Below, piece after piece: positions 1 through 12,100 of a DNA stretch of 64,000 nucleotides. The translations under genes were made by a program, and so were the position numbers. The number at the start of each line of letters is the position of its first letter. The stretch's first letter is position 1. The DNA is from Microthyrium microscopicum (Eukaryota; Ascomycota; Dothideomycetes; Microthyriales; Microthyriaceae), in the NCBI GenBank assembly GCA_010405405.1, contig MU004231.1, forward strand, positions 3,466,401 through 3,530,400, written 5' to 3'. Under the pieces are notes generated by a model. The model saw nothing but the letters and a program-made list of their open reading frames with translations. It had not been told where the DNA came from and searched no databases.

Positions 1-512
1 GTGGTCAGCACAGGCTGGGCAGACATTTGACCAGTTAACTGCCGCCATCGTTGTATTCGTTGTGTCTGAGTCTCCCCGAATAATCGGATGGGTTCGTGAA
101 GCTTTCTCAGATCGTCCACCAGTATGTTCTCATCAACGTCCTCTTCGGCGCCTGACTCATCATCGTTCTTAGGCTGCTCCTTTGGCAGATCAGGTAGACC
201 TAATCTCTTGCGCCGTGCGCGCTCTTCTTGTTCCTGTTCCTGTTCTCTTATCACTTTGCTCTCCTCCGCCAGACGCCGTTTCTTTTCTTCTCGTTCTAGT
301 TTGCGCTCGGCTTCGTCTTCTTCGGCTTTCCGTTTTCGGTCGAGCTTTTCGCGGCGCTGTTTCTCTATCGAGTCTTGACTGGCGCGATAGGCAGCTTCTC
401 GTTGAGCTTCAATCTCGGCGCGTTTGAGAAATTTCTTGTCTCTGGGTTCTGATTTGGAGGGAGTTTTGCTGGAGGCAGCAATTTGCGATTTCATTAGAGA
501 CGCAAAGTCCAT
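1..512 (-). CDS. prp18: Pre-mRNA-splicing factor Prp18, N-terminal part (runs off the window)
   Basis: Prp18 acts with Slu7 in the second catalytic step of nuclear pre-mRNA splicing. The reading frame starts MDFASLMKSQ and continues to base 1 without a stop. It holds a long Lys/Arg/Glu-rich coiled-coil-like stretch (about residues 20-90) followed by the splicing-factor motif (SFM/PRP4-like) around residues 130-150, with LRKLHEPIRLFGET visible. The C-terminal Prp18 domain lies outside the window. The start is the first in-frame ATG, on the divergent promoter shared with SAP18. The arginine/serine-rich open frames on the opposite strand are shadows of this charged region. The order coiled coil, then SFM motif, together with the sequence of the SFM motif, makes the call safe despite truncation by the window edge. 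Confidence 0.9.
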   Translation of the reverse strand, partial: MDFASLMKSQIAASSKTPSKSEPRDKKFLKRAEIEAQREAAYRASQDSIEKQRREKLDRKRKAEEDEAERKLEREEKKRRLAEESKVIREQEQEQEERARRKRLGLPDLPKEQPKNDDESGAEEDVDENILVDDLRKLHEPIRLFGETQTQRIQRWRQLTGQMSAQPVLT

Positions 513-889
513 GGCTGTGGTTGTGGATCGATCCAGTATGATTCTTCCCGGCTTCCGATGATGCCTGATTTTCTGAAAGTCAGTATCGAGGTTTTGAGAG
601 CAGTTCTGAGTCGATGAAGTTGTTGACAAGACCTTCCGAAGAAGTTGTTGGTTGAACAAGTGAGAGGGGCGAGATGCTGGTTGAGGTCGCAGTTTGAGCC
701 AAAGCTCCTTGATGCTTGGGTGCGCACTTTTCGTCAACCACCAAGTTCACTGGCTCTAACTTTACAAATTCTACTCCGTACTAATATCACCTTCATCCCG
801 CCCCTTGAAAAACGTTTAGTCAAGTCTTGCTGAATCCTCTCATTTGACTCATTGCTTTGCCTCTCCATCTACTACGCGTCGACATCATA
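513..889. promoter_or_regulatory. Divergent promoter between PRP18 and SAP18
   Basis: This 377-bp region separates two start codons facing away from each other, so it must hold both promoters and 5' leaders. I see pyrimidine-rich stretches before the SAP18 start and no convincing TATA box or further gene. Confidence 0.6.
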
Positions 890-1654
890 ATGGCAGAGCT
901 ACCACCCATCGACCGCCAAACAACAACTCCATTTCTCTTGCGACTCTTCTATCGAAATGGCTCCTTTCATCGGTAAGTATTCAAACCTGTCCTTACGTTG
1001 ATGTATAACGTATTACCTGACCACAGTAAGCTAATACAATTCTTCAGTCCCGACGAATTCGCCCCAAACTCATCTCTTCCTCAACACGTCCAAATATACA
1101 CATGGCCAACCTGCAGCCTCAAAGAGCTTACTCAACTGCTGACTACAGCCATTCCGAGTACCCTTCCTTCGCCCTCAGTCGGCACGCGACTCTGTTTTCG
1201 CCTCATGTACCCCAATACACACTCTGTCGGCCAAGGCGCAGGCCGATATCTCATAAAGGAAGTAGGCACTGTCGTCATAGGATCTGAGGACGCGCAGGAA
1301 GACGCGCCCATTGCAGAAAGACTAGAAGGGGATCCAGAGAAGACATTGCGGGATGTGCGCTTTGTCATTGGCGACTACGTGTCGTGTGCTATTTTGCCGC
1401 CTCTCCCTAATGGTGATGTCGCGCCAATACCTGCTCGCGGACCTGGGCCAAGACCTCCTCCGACTGTTCCTCGTGGCGAGAATGGTTTTGGCGGTGGATA
1501 TGGCGGTGGTGGTCGTCGAGGAAGCGGTCGCTTTGATGGCGGGCGTGTTCCGCAAGGAGAATGGAGACGAGGAGACGTGCCACCTCCTTCCATGGGCGGA
1601 TATGGCGATAGGGGAGGGGGTGGCAGAGGACGAGGACGAGGAAGAGGCTGGTGA
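890..1654 (+). CDS. sap18: SAP18-like protein (Sin3-associated polypeptide p18 family)
   Basis: SAP18 is a ubiquitin-fold protein found in the Sin3 histone deacetylase complex and in the exon-junction-associated ASAP complex. The model is join(890..972,1048..1654), 229 residues. Exon 1 gives MAELPPIDRQTTTPFLLRLF, and an intron with donor GTAAGT and a gctaat branch region splits an Arg codon (CG|T). Exon 2 continues PDEFAP. Family hallmarks are the PIDR start, the LLRLFYRNG strand, QIYTW, a TLKELT-like SLKELTQLL, and IGDY near the end of the fold. The family core ends near residue 150. The remaining C-terminal tail is Gly/Arg-rich (RGRGRGRGW), an RGG-type extension suggesting RNA binding, longer than in the human protein. 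It is divergent from PRP18, another RNA-processing gene. Confidence 0.92.
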
Positions 1655-2929
1655 GCTGCCGGTGAACATGATGACTTTGTCTAACCTGCGCGATGCCATG
1701 CGAACGTCGCTAGCTCAACAAGCATCATCTCCATCAGGTCTTGATCGAGAACTGGCTAATGCCTACAACATCCTGAGTCAGGTAAGATGAGCAAAATGCT
1801 TTATTTGGCTGGCTCATTGGTTTCTTCAGATAATAATATGACGACTGAATTCAACAAAGATACGGCGGCTTTAGAAACCATGTCAATCGAGAAGCTTACC
1901 CTTTCCAGGACATCACAAAGTCCAGGACAGATATCTGGAGTCCAGCGTACTAGCGTGTTCGTCTTATGCATTGAGCGAATGCGGGTGGGCAGCCCGGCCT
2001 ATTATTACGTCTGCTTTCGGACTCAGCGGATGAACCATTCCAAAGTCGTCTTACCGACTAGTTTGTCTTTATTATCACTGCCTATGTCGGTGTAGCGGGC
2101 TGACATGGTGGGAGGTTGTCAAGAATATCGAATGAGCCTCAAGATCGACGGCAGCGATGGAACCAAATAGGGTAATCTTGGCGTGGGTACAAGGGTCGAC
2201 CGGATTCAATGGATCAACATGAGCTCAACTTGTCGGAGAATTCTTGGAAGTGCTTTTACAACATGACAGCTTAACGAGCTCTTGACTCTAGAAGGAAACT
2301 ATGTCATGCAAGACCATAAGGCAAATACCCGCGAGATCCGGGCATTAGGGACCAAATGCGCAGCCCGGTTATGTCTCCGCGTTCCTTCCGAAGCAAATGA
2401 ACATGAGAATCAATTGCTAGAGTAATAGACTGGCGAAACTGGACCAGGCATACCAGGACATTAGTAATTTTCAATTGAATCTCACTATCATTACCAGCCA
2501 TATTGAAAATACCAATTCCTATGGTTATCTGCGAAAGAGCTCTTTCCGACCAGGCCGCCCTGTCAGGCTGTCAAATAGCACCTGCATGTGTTCGCTGCAG
2601 TGTTCACGCATTTTACTCTAAACCTGCCATTTCGTACACAGGTACCTGCACCACCTTTCTTGTTGTCGAATATTGCACTGCCTCCAACTTACCATACTTC
2701 TTGCTTACTTTGCCTCCCGAACTGTTTGCTGTTTCAAGATTCTTTGCTGTTTCTAGAATCATAGAGTAAACCCTTCCGAGCACTTCCCTGCCCTCTTCCC
2801 TACTTCTATCCTTTAGTACATTCACGGTACTAATTTGCCAATATAAAGTCAACCCCAATCAATGTTTAAGCACCCCAATCTGCATTTTGCCCCAGTCCGA
2901 TTGTCCGACACCTCGTGGCAATTGACACT
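1655..2929. other. Intergenic, no supported gene
   Basis: About 1.3 kb between SAP18 and the hydrolase gene. A short frame starting at 1669 runs into a GTAAGA donor-like site at 1782, but the spliced continuation stops at once, so I treat it as SAP18 3' UTR. The rest holds only scattered short frames. The last 300 bases are presumably promoter and leader of the downstream gene. Confidence 0.5.
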
Positions 2930-5537
2930 ATGGCCTCTACTCCACACGAACCGACTCATTTAACTGGCAATCAGCCACATGACAATCGACCCTTGCCCAT
3001 CCAATCTTCATACTCCAGCGGATCTGAGGAAGACAACGACCTACTTCTGGACACTGGTCATATAAGCTCCACAGGAAGCCTAGCAGATCCAGGCGCATCT
3101 TTCATCGGAGTCAGCATTAGCCCCGTTCAGACCAGACTGGCTTCCGCAAAAACACCAGCTGTCGAAAAAGCCGATGCGATCAGAAACGGGGATGGTTATT
3201 TTTCGTTAGATACTCAATTAGAGACTTCCAACTCTGATCTTTCTACGCCTTCTGGGGGAGAGTCAACCTTTGATATCGCGGCTTCAGCTGGCAATGCTCA
3301 AAGTCGCCAACATGAAAGACATTACTTTTCACTATCGAATTATCCTACACAGCTCGACGGCCCAACTTCAGACACACAATCACCTGGAGGATCTGCTCAA
3401 GCTTCAGGTATGAGGGCAGGCTCGGACGATGTCCTGATGGACATGAGGAGGTTACAGCGACCATCAATAGGTAAGTCTATTCAAATATGTAATTGCGCAA
3501 ATCACATCCCCTTCGAAACCAGTCCATACTCTGTATAATTGGCGATATCACAGCTCGATATGCTGATCAAAATCATCTTGTAATATCGCTTGCTGCACGT
3601 TGGCGCAATCGTTATGTTGAACTCTGGCGAATTGCTTGTTTTCACAATTCTCGAATAGACATAGTACTCACTACGATATAGGACTCCGTCGGGTGAGTTC
3701 CGATAGCTCGCTCAATCAATGGCGAGCAATGTCAATTGCCAGCAGTTTGGGAGACGACACGAGATTTTTGAACGTCAGAGAGCAAGTAAACAGCCGTTTC
3801 AAGGCCATCAAAGACAGCTTCCAAGATTCCAATCTTCGCTTGCTATCTATACCGTCTTTGCCACCATTTCCGAATATGTCTAATATCAATATTCCAAATA
3901 TTCTGGCAGTATTCTCGGAACCGCTGGCTAAGGAAGAGGATGTCAAAACCTCGAGCCCCAAACGGAGGAATACTGCCTTTGACATCCGGGAATCAGTCAT
4001 GGAATTGATCAGGAAGAGGACTGGAAGCATACCTAAACCGTTATCCACGATTTACGATCCGTCGACTGACAGAGTTGCTGGCATGAAGCCCGCCGCCGCT
4101 GCTAGTCACCCCTATTTTGTCCAGGCTATTAGCCAACTCACCGGAGACATTGTGATACTGGGCGGCTATCGCGGATCTGTACTGCGATCAACTGACCACA
4201 CACGACTTTGGATCCCGATTAAAGCCGGTCTTAATCTCGCCAAAGTCAATCTTCAAGTTGGTCTCGAGGATGAGGACGAGGAAAGGATGGCAGAATCGAT
4301 TGTTCCTGACGGGATGCTTACACACATTGGACCTATTGATATCTCTCGGCGGCTTATCAAAAGACTACGTGCCTGTCCTAATGCAAAGTCAGGCAAACTT
4401 CGGGTGCATAATTATGGTTACGATTGGCGACTTAGTCCTAGTAGACTGGCCGATGATCTACGCCAATTTCTTGAAACTCTTCCTTGTAATGCTCCTGATA
4501 TACCCCCATCTCAGCGGGGTGCTACAGTCATTGCGCATAGTTTGGGTGGTATCATCACTCGACATACCGTGAACCAAAGGCCAGATCTCTTCGCGGGTGT
4601 GTTATACGCAGGAACACCTCAGAACTGTTCAAACATCCTTGGACCGCTACGCAATGGCGACGATGTTCTTTTCAACTCCAAAATTCTTACCGCAGAAGCC
4701 AATTTCAGCATGCGCACAAGCTTCATTTTTCTACCCCTCAACGGAAAGCTCTTCATCGATGAAACGACCAAAAAAGAACTACACGTAGACTTTTTCGACG
4801 TCAACAACTGGATCAAATACAATCTCTCACCCTGCGTCACCAAACCAGCTCGCAGCAAGCGCCAAAGCCTTCTCGGCTCAATCAAACCAAACCTCCCCAG
4901 CCTCAACGATGCCATGAACAACATCCCAATCTTAGGCCGTCGTCTATCCAGCAGGAAACCCAAAACTACAGCCTCGTCAGACAGCGGAGAGTCCTTTGAA
5001 CAAGTACAGCATACCCATCTTCACAGAACTCACACCGTCTCCCTCGTGCCACAAATGACGGCCACAGGCAACAGATCTCGAGGACCCTCCACCAACCACT
5101 CATCCATCCCATACGAAGCAGCAGTCGCCTATCTTACCCGCACACTAAAACGCAGCAAGAAATTCAAGGAGTTCTCGCTACACAACAATGCCCATGCCGA
5201 AGCCAATGCATACCCGCCATTCGCAGTCATATACGGCAAGTCCGAACCAACCGTCAGTGCGGCACGAGTAGATGGCTACGACTCGATCAAGCGCGCAGAC
5301 GTATACGACAACCTATCATTCGCCAGCGGCGACGGCGTAGTCCTCGCGCGTGAATCAATGCTGCCCACTGGATATAGGGCAGCACGTGGAGGAGTAGTTG
5401 GCAGTGACAGAGGACATATTAGCCTCCTAGGCGATCTAGAAGCCGTTGGTCGCTGCCTGGTAGCCATGAGAAAAGCTAGAATAGCTGGCGTGGGAATGGG
5501 CACTTCAGCAACTCAAGGCGTACATCGCGCGCAGTAG
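2930..5537 (+). CDS. LCAT-like alpha/beta hydrolase (lipase/acyltransferase fold)
   Basis: The model is join(2930..3470,3682..5537), 798 residues. Intron 1 is long (211 bp), with donor GTAAGT and acceptor ATATAG, and splits a Gly codon. The N-terminal ~200 residues are Ser/Thr-rich and probably disordered. The catalytic part begins near residue 300 with PYFVQAISQLTGDIVILGGYRGS. It contains the nucleophile elbow AHSLGG (Ser near residue 467) and DYRLSP-like YDWRLSPSRLADDL, the usual order for lecithin:cholesterol acyltransferase relatives. The family attacks ester bonds of lipids, but the true substrate here is unknown. Several Ser/Arg-rich loops (RSKRQS, GRRLSSRKPK) may be phosphorylated. The GTG just upstream at 2915 is in frame, but the ATG at 2930 is the first true start. 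I am sure of the fold and unsure of the reaction. Confidence 0.85.
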
Positions 5538-5609
5538 AACCATTTATATATTGATAGAGGTAAATCACAATAAACGTTTATCGCAAGCCCAAAACTGCAA
5601 CGTATAATT

Positions 5610-5825
5610 TTACTTGGAAATTGTGAGTAATCCCACAAACGACTGATTGAAAGCAAATTGCGTAGAGAGTATACGACGCGCTGCTTTGCGATGCATGTTT
5701 CTATAATGATCGCATATCTCCTCCATGTCCTTTGATAGGCTAGCGTTCATGCATTCCTTGACGTAATTTTCGTACTCTGAATCGTCATCGTGGAGAGCTT
5801 TTACATTTCGGCATATTAGGTGCAT
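5610..5825 (-). CDS. Possible small hypothetical protein with a 5'-UTR intron
   Basis: A 71-residue frame, MHLICRNVKALHDDDSEYEN onward, with no recognised domain. What raises it above noise is a good fungal intron just upstream on the same strand: donor GTAAGA near 5890, a TTCTAAC branch site and acceptor ATATAG ending at 5830, four bases before the ATG. The exon upstream of that intron has no start that stays in frame, so it would be untranslated. The frame could equally belong to a non-coding transcript. No family is recognised. Confidence 0.25.
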   Translation of the reverse strand: MHLICRNVKALHDDDSEYENYVKECMNASLSKDMEEICDHYRNMHRKAARRILSTQFAFNQSFVGLLTISK

Positions 5826-6885
5826 TGAACTATATCATGTTAGAATGATTCAGACTTGAAGGCTTCATGTTATACATTGCCTTTCTTACCTCACATGTCC
5901 TTGAAACCCGTTGAATTATGCATACAGTACGAACAGATGTTTGCTGATAATCAGTAGGTAAAAGATTTCAAGAAAAGCACACGATATCGCTCACAAAGAA
6001 GCTAGACAACAGTATGGTTCACTGGTCAGACCGGAACGAGTAAATCTCCTCATCTTTCATGGCCAATCTGCATATCAGATCCGATCAATACCAGCGGGTT
6101 AACCCATCGACAGACGAATATCGAATACTATTTAAGAAGTCTGGTGGTAGACATCACACTTGATGGCAGTGTGCCATTCTTGTTGTTGACGCACTACAGG
6201 TTGAAGACGAGTAGCCAGTCGAACGCATAGAGTTGCTAAGCTGTTGCAGATTAGACTTCCAGGCGCGAGACAGTGAATGAGACGCAATGTCGTCGGAACG
6301 ATGTCTTTCGTCAACCGAGGAAGCAATGCCAGTGTGTAATTCTGGTAGATAGAATGCTTCATTTCTTCATACAGAAGATGCCAGCTCTTCTAGACTCTCC
6401 GTATTATCAATATCACCCAAGACACATAGTTCATAAAGGTCTTCTTGGAGTAGGACAGCTAAATCCTACATCACATCCAAACATGGCAACAACCGTTCGT
6501 TGCATTTGCTAACATTACCAATATGCTTCCGGTCATTCCGGCATGTGATATCATAATAATAGTTCCCATCACTGTCATCCACAATTACAGGCTCTTTTTC
6601 CATTCATTCTCCATGGTATGCTCGCTCTGTGAGTGGTGGCTGGTTTGGTCTGATTCCATCTGGGTTCCTCCTACATGAGAGGTCCCGAACGAATTGCATC
6701 CCAGCCAATGCATGATATAATAACAAGATGATGTGGTTCCCAACGCACCATGATCGCGCCTTGAGAGTGTTTAAATTAGCCTCGCAAAGCAGGCTCAACC
6801 AGTTCCATATTAGGCCACTACAATAGGATTATGCTGCGAGCCGAGATATTCATATGAAGGGGATGATGTCCTATGGAAGCCGGCG
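5826..6885. other. Intergenic, no supported gene
   Basis: About 1.1 kb between the doubtful small ORF and the 3' end of the LAMMER kinase. Only short random frames are seen. It presumably includes the kinase 3' UTR. Confidence 0.5.
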
Positions 6886-9192
6886 TTAGTGTCCATTGGA
6901 TCGATGCGTTTGCTGTAGTTTCTTAGCCAACTTTTGTTCTCGGAGTCTCGCTCCTTGGGATCCGTCGGCATTAGCCAAGGCCTCTTCCTGTGATTTCTTG
7001 GCCAGCTTCTCTTCTCTTATCCTTGCTGCTTCAGTTCCGTCGTCGTTGGATGTCTCCTTGAACCAAGGATGCCGCAAAGCCTGTTTCGCGGTGATTCTTT
7101 TGGCCGGGTCGTACACAAAGATCTTCTTCAGCAGGTCAAGGAACTGCTTGTTGAATTCACTGCCTGGCGATATGGTTTGCTGTAATTGTTAGTTGTGAAA
7201 ATTGATGTGCCATGCTTGAGACTTACATCAAGCTTTTTCATAGCTTTCACATATTTCCTAGAGTTACGAGGAGTGTCAGAATTTGGATAGTCCAGGCGTT
7301 TGGTCTTGGTGAAGTAACTAACAACACGTGAATAACTCTCAGTATGGAATTGGGAGATTACAACTTACTTTGCGGCAGGGTTCTTGGACGACTTGTCCCT
7401 AGCCATGACTTTGGTGATCAACTCTTTATCGATTTTTGCATTGCACACCGGTTCCATCATAGCCAAATGTTCGAGGTTATCGTGCGTTTGGAATAAGGCG
7501 TCACCAGTAAAAAATTCCACCAAAATACAACCTATGCTCCACAGGTCGCAAGGGAAGCTCCAGCCAAGATTCAATATAATCTCTGGGGCTCGGTAGTGTC
7601 GAGTGGAGACAACTGAGGAATGATACTCATCATCGAAAGTGGCAGAACCAAAATCAATGAGGCGAATCTCAGGATTCAAAAGAACCTTACGGTGCCTAGA
7701 CGATCGGCTGGTTGTAGTAGTGGATGAGGGTATGGTTCGATTGTAGGTGAAGGTCTGATAGATGTTGTCGACAAGAAGAATATTCTCTGGCTTGAGATCT
7801 GTGTGAATGAGGTTTAGGTCATGTAGGACTATCTCAGTTAGTATTCTGTAGGTAGCAAGAGCAATCAAGACTTACATGCTACACTGGTGAGCAATTGCCG
7901 AGCAAAGAGTTGAATGTGTGAGTTTGGGAATGGTGTAAAGTTATTACTCTTCAGAAAATCAAACACACTCTGTCCGTAAAGATCGGTGACGATGCAAATG
8001 TGATTTCGATAGTCGAAACAATGCCTCAAGTGAATACACTTATTGCGGTTTGTTTGGTCATTATGGGCGAGGGTCGACAGAACTCGAAGTTCAATTCGAG
8101 AAGCATCTCGGTACTTTTGGACGGAGCGGATGATTTTGATGGCACACTTGCTTTTCTTTTCTTTGTCGTAAGCTTCAACAACCTTGCCAAAGGTACCTTG
8201 GCCAAGTAACTTGTAAATTTTGTCTATAAGAGGTTAGGGCATGCCGGCATTTTGGGTATATGATGAGACTTGCATCGATCTGTCAGGCCAGCCTCTGGAT
8301 CGACGATGTAATGGCCATCAGCATCATCAAACTGGTCTTTCGGTGCCCGGGTCAACTAGATATGTCAGTTTTATAGATGATATGGCCGGTGTCGGCAACT
8401 TACATCGGTGATTCTAGCAACTTTTACCTCCGGAGCTTTGATTGGTGGTCTGGGAGGCGGTACATAGGCACTGAAAGGAGACTGAACATGATCGATTTCG
8501 CGTCTTTTTGATGCTTTGGCATCGTCGGCTCGAGTGTTTCGTTTCCGTTTCTGGCCAACCGTGCCTTCCTCGAGGGGTGCTTGGTATCCGTTAGTCAATG
8601 GGGGGCCTATCGACGAAGAGCCAGTTCCCTTGTAGACTGGAGCGGTTCTGTCCGTGGAGACGGTATGATTAGTCGACGAGTTCTCATGGTATGGGGTTTG
8701 GGTTGTTGAGTACGAGGTAGCAGGATTGTAGACTGGTTCGAAATTGGTAGAGGCACCAGTCTTTCGCTTCTTATCGGCGTGCCCGTCGTTTCGACTCGAT
8801 ATTTGGGGTTCTGGAGAGTCGTCGTCAATAACTATGACCTCGGAAGGTACTCCATTTCGATAAAAGTCGTTCCAATCAACGGTTTTTTTGCGGCCACGCG
8901 AACCCATGTCTTGGGGTGTAGTAGGCTGCTGCGAGGGCGTTTGGAGGGGTGGGAGTTGGTTTGTATGCCTGGACGAGGCCGTCGAGTGTGTAGTGGGCCG
9001 GTGGTAATCAGAATTTGAGGCTATATTGTTGGAGTAATTGTTGTGATATGTGGCTCCGGACAGCCTCGGAGTACCATTGACTAGGGTGGTGCTGATGGAG
9101 TTGTAGGACTGGGGCTGATAATGTCTCGAATATGGATACTGCTGGTGAGGAGCAGGAAGGGTAGCCACGTTGGCAGTCGAGGGCGTTGACAT
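6886..9192 (-). CDS. lkh1: LAMMER/CLK dual-specificity protein kinase
   Basis: LAMMER kinases (yeast Kns1, fission-yeast Lkh1, Aspergillus LkhA) phosphorylate SR-type splicing factors and transcription regulators, affecting cell cycle and development. The model is complement(join(6886..7179,7227..7317,7369..7828,7876..8223,8274..8355,8404..9192)), 687 residues. Residues 1-260 are Ser/Pro/Gln-rich and disordered, with a basic stretch (QKRKRN). The kinase domain then shows GQGTFGKV near 298, [15 protein letters not shown] near 415, DFGSATF, the signature EHLAMME, and [12 protein letters not shown] at the end. HTD and DFGSA are the normal LAMMER variants, so it looks active. Exons 2 and 3 join TDR-YKIYKLL across an intron whose donor is GCAAGT, a GC-AG intron. 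A basic C-terminal tail follows the domain. The long upstream gap may contain a long leader. Confidence 0.93.
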
Positions 9193-12100
9193 ATTTTGGC
9201 GGAGGAAGGATCGAGGGAGGGAGTTTTCGAGATAGGAAGTAGCAAGTGATGTGCCAGGTGGAGTGTGTCAAAATGCTCAACAGCCCAGATCAATCACTGG
9301 AGGAGTCGGAGTCGGTGTCGGTGTCGGTGGTTTGGCACGCAGCACAGATCAACTCACACGGTTGAAGCGAGTCTTGCTCGGGACTGAGCAAAAGACGCTA
9401 GCAAACTACGAAGGCGTGGCGAGCAGCATGCAGCACCTCAACCAGCGGCTCGTGTGTGGTGATAGTGAAGGAAGGCGAAGGCCAGAGACAAACTCGAGCA
9501 GGAGAAGCAAAATATGGGCGAAAAGGAGGATTGAGAAGATGCAGAGGGCTCGCAGCAAAGATGGGAGGGTTTTGGGGTGAAAGTGCTGGGTGCTGGGTAT
9601 GCGCTGCACGCACGTCACGCAGCAAATGGCAGGCCTGAGGCTTGTTTGATGGCTGTACGCGGCCAAGTGAGGTTCGCACGCTGAATTGTAGAGAAGATAG
9701 AGAATCTGGAGCACAGATTTAAAGTGACAAGAATGAGGTGAATTAAGCAGGTGGGAGAGGGCCAAGAGGGCGCGACCGGAGAAGTGGTGGGAAGGTGAAT
9801 GAAGTCTGGAGAGTCAAAGGCGAGATGCGGAAGCAAGATGTTTTAAAGATGGATATTCACGGTGCAAAATCAAATCTTCGACGAGCACACCTGCAACCTG
9901 CAACAATAACCTGCAAGTAAACCAACGTGGTGAGAGACTGAAGATGAAGGAAGGGAAGGACTGCCTCAACCTGTTGCTCTTGGGCACAATCTCAACAACT
10001 TGTGAGCTAAACAAATGTCGGAATAATGAATCAATTGAGGCATCGTCAATAGCATTATGCTGATTCTGGATCACGGCCTATTTTCAGCAACACCATGAAT
10101 GCATACCGTCTATTATTCAATTATACATGACTGAGGTGTGCCTACTAGTACTTCTATTTATTCGTCCTTCTGCTACCTGATGGAGGGTTCTTACCAGTCC
10201 GGTACTCCCACCAGAAGGCCAGCCTTCAAATCAAGATCTGGACATGAATGAGGCTAGGCGGACATGCAATTTATCATTCATTTTACGGCTGTTACTATTG
10301 TTGTCTCACTCATTTAATATTCCCTCTTGCCACAACTCTTTGGGCATCATTTCACTTTTCTATCTTATTTTCAATATACACACAGCAGTAGCCATTACCA
10401 GCCTTTGCAAGTCGTTGATTTTCTGGTCTCAAATTTATGCACAACATTCAAAACCTTCATTCACATCACCATCAAGATATTCCGTACTCTACCAAGTACC
10501 TTCGCTCCGTTCTCGCATATTTGGGCCCGGTATTTGCCTCACCACCTTCGTTTTGTATCATCTTCTTTGTGTACAAAAACAAATCTTCTGTCCCCAAGTT
10601 TATACCGAACAACATGTCCAGGTAGCTTTGCAATTTTCGCCTTCACCGATAATTCACGCTTTCTCCCAATCCCCATTTCCACCATCTTCAATTCTCCGCG
10701 TCTCCCTCAAAAGTATATCCATCCTCATCGTTTGCCTCCTTGCCCATGTACTACCCTGTACCTGACCATCTCCTACTCTTGCCTTGGACCCTTTGTGCAA
10801 CCACGTCCCTCTAAATCTGTCACCCAATTCACAAAAACAACACGCCTCATTATGCTGACTGAGACAACACTCATCCATCAGCCCATAAGGTAGATCTCCT
10901 CACAATATATCCAAGCAGCGAATGCGCCTCCCACTCGCATCAGTAGATGTACGCATACTCCATCAAAACATAGATATCAAAGCACAGGCATCACCTTCCC
11001 AATTCAACATGGCACCAAGCATCCGTGCATGTTCTTTCCAATTGTTGAATTGACATGCATCCCATTCCATTCTTCAACAAAAGTCAACATCTCATGCTGA
11101 TCTGAGCGTCCTTCTACTTGCCCAAATAAATATCCCTTTCCCGCCACTCGCGATATCTTCTTTGTCCTCAGGCCCGAATCACCCTGCGTGTCATCATCAA
11201 CAACAACATTGCATGCACGCCAAAACACACCGCAATCCGCGGTTGATAAAAACCTTTCGCATCTGCAGTTACCGTGATCCTCAACGAAAGGTCAAAGTCA
11301 TTTTATTGTCACCTCAAATCAGCTCCGCCTCAGCCGCGTAGACAGACACCCTGTTCTTAATATCCATCAGAGGCATTTCCAAGTCCCGTGGACTTTGTTA
11401 AATCAGTCCTTACCTTTATCCCTCCATTGCCTCTTGCCAAATCTACTCGGCCCTGCTTCAGAGTTATCCATCCTGATTTTGTTCCCAGCCAATCCGCGCA
11501 AGTTGTAATACGCGCAACATCTCACGTCCAACAAAATCACCTGGGCCTCATTGGTGAGCAGCAAAACAATTTAGCCGCGAGGCCACTTGGGTTGTTTCGC
11601 CGCAAACTTTATCGAGACGTATGTGTCCCCAAAGTTGCCAGCAAAGGCGCCAAATATCAGAATGAAATAGAAGAGGTTGCGCTGCTGAGGCAATATTGGC
11701 TGCAGGTGAAACATTTATCGTTCAAAGGGCTTCGATGCTTCCCCAGCGAGGCACTGCTTTTGGTTGCGCTTGATTTCTTGTTTCAGAATGGGCGGTGCTG
11801 TTCTTTGTGTCGTAGATTTTTGTGGCGACAAGCGATTTTCTTATTTTCAAGGTTTGCAAGATTTTGGGCTCACCTGAGAGGTGCGATGTATGAAAATGCT
11901 GCTCGTTCAGATGCTCTACATTCACAAAATACCTCCGATAAACCTGACATGCAGAGTTTTGGCACAGTAGATTGGCTCTCAATACGCTGTGGTAGCTCTT
12001 CGCCTCAAACTCAACAATTTCTTACGCCATAAAAAAGTAACTGCGATCCTGGCGCTTCTTCACATACTTCTGCATACACAATTGGTTACCCACATCCGGA

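Noticed and set aside
1353-2095. Frames after SAP18, including a Met-start peptide at 1669 with a GTAAGA donor
   Set aside because: The frame up to 1653 overlaps SAP18 in another register; the spliced continuation stops after three codons. Better explained as 3' UTR.
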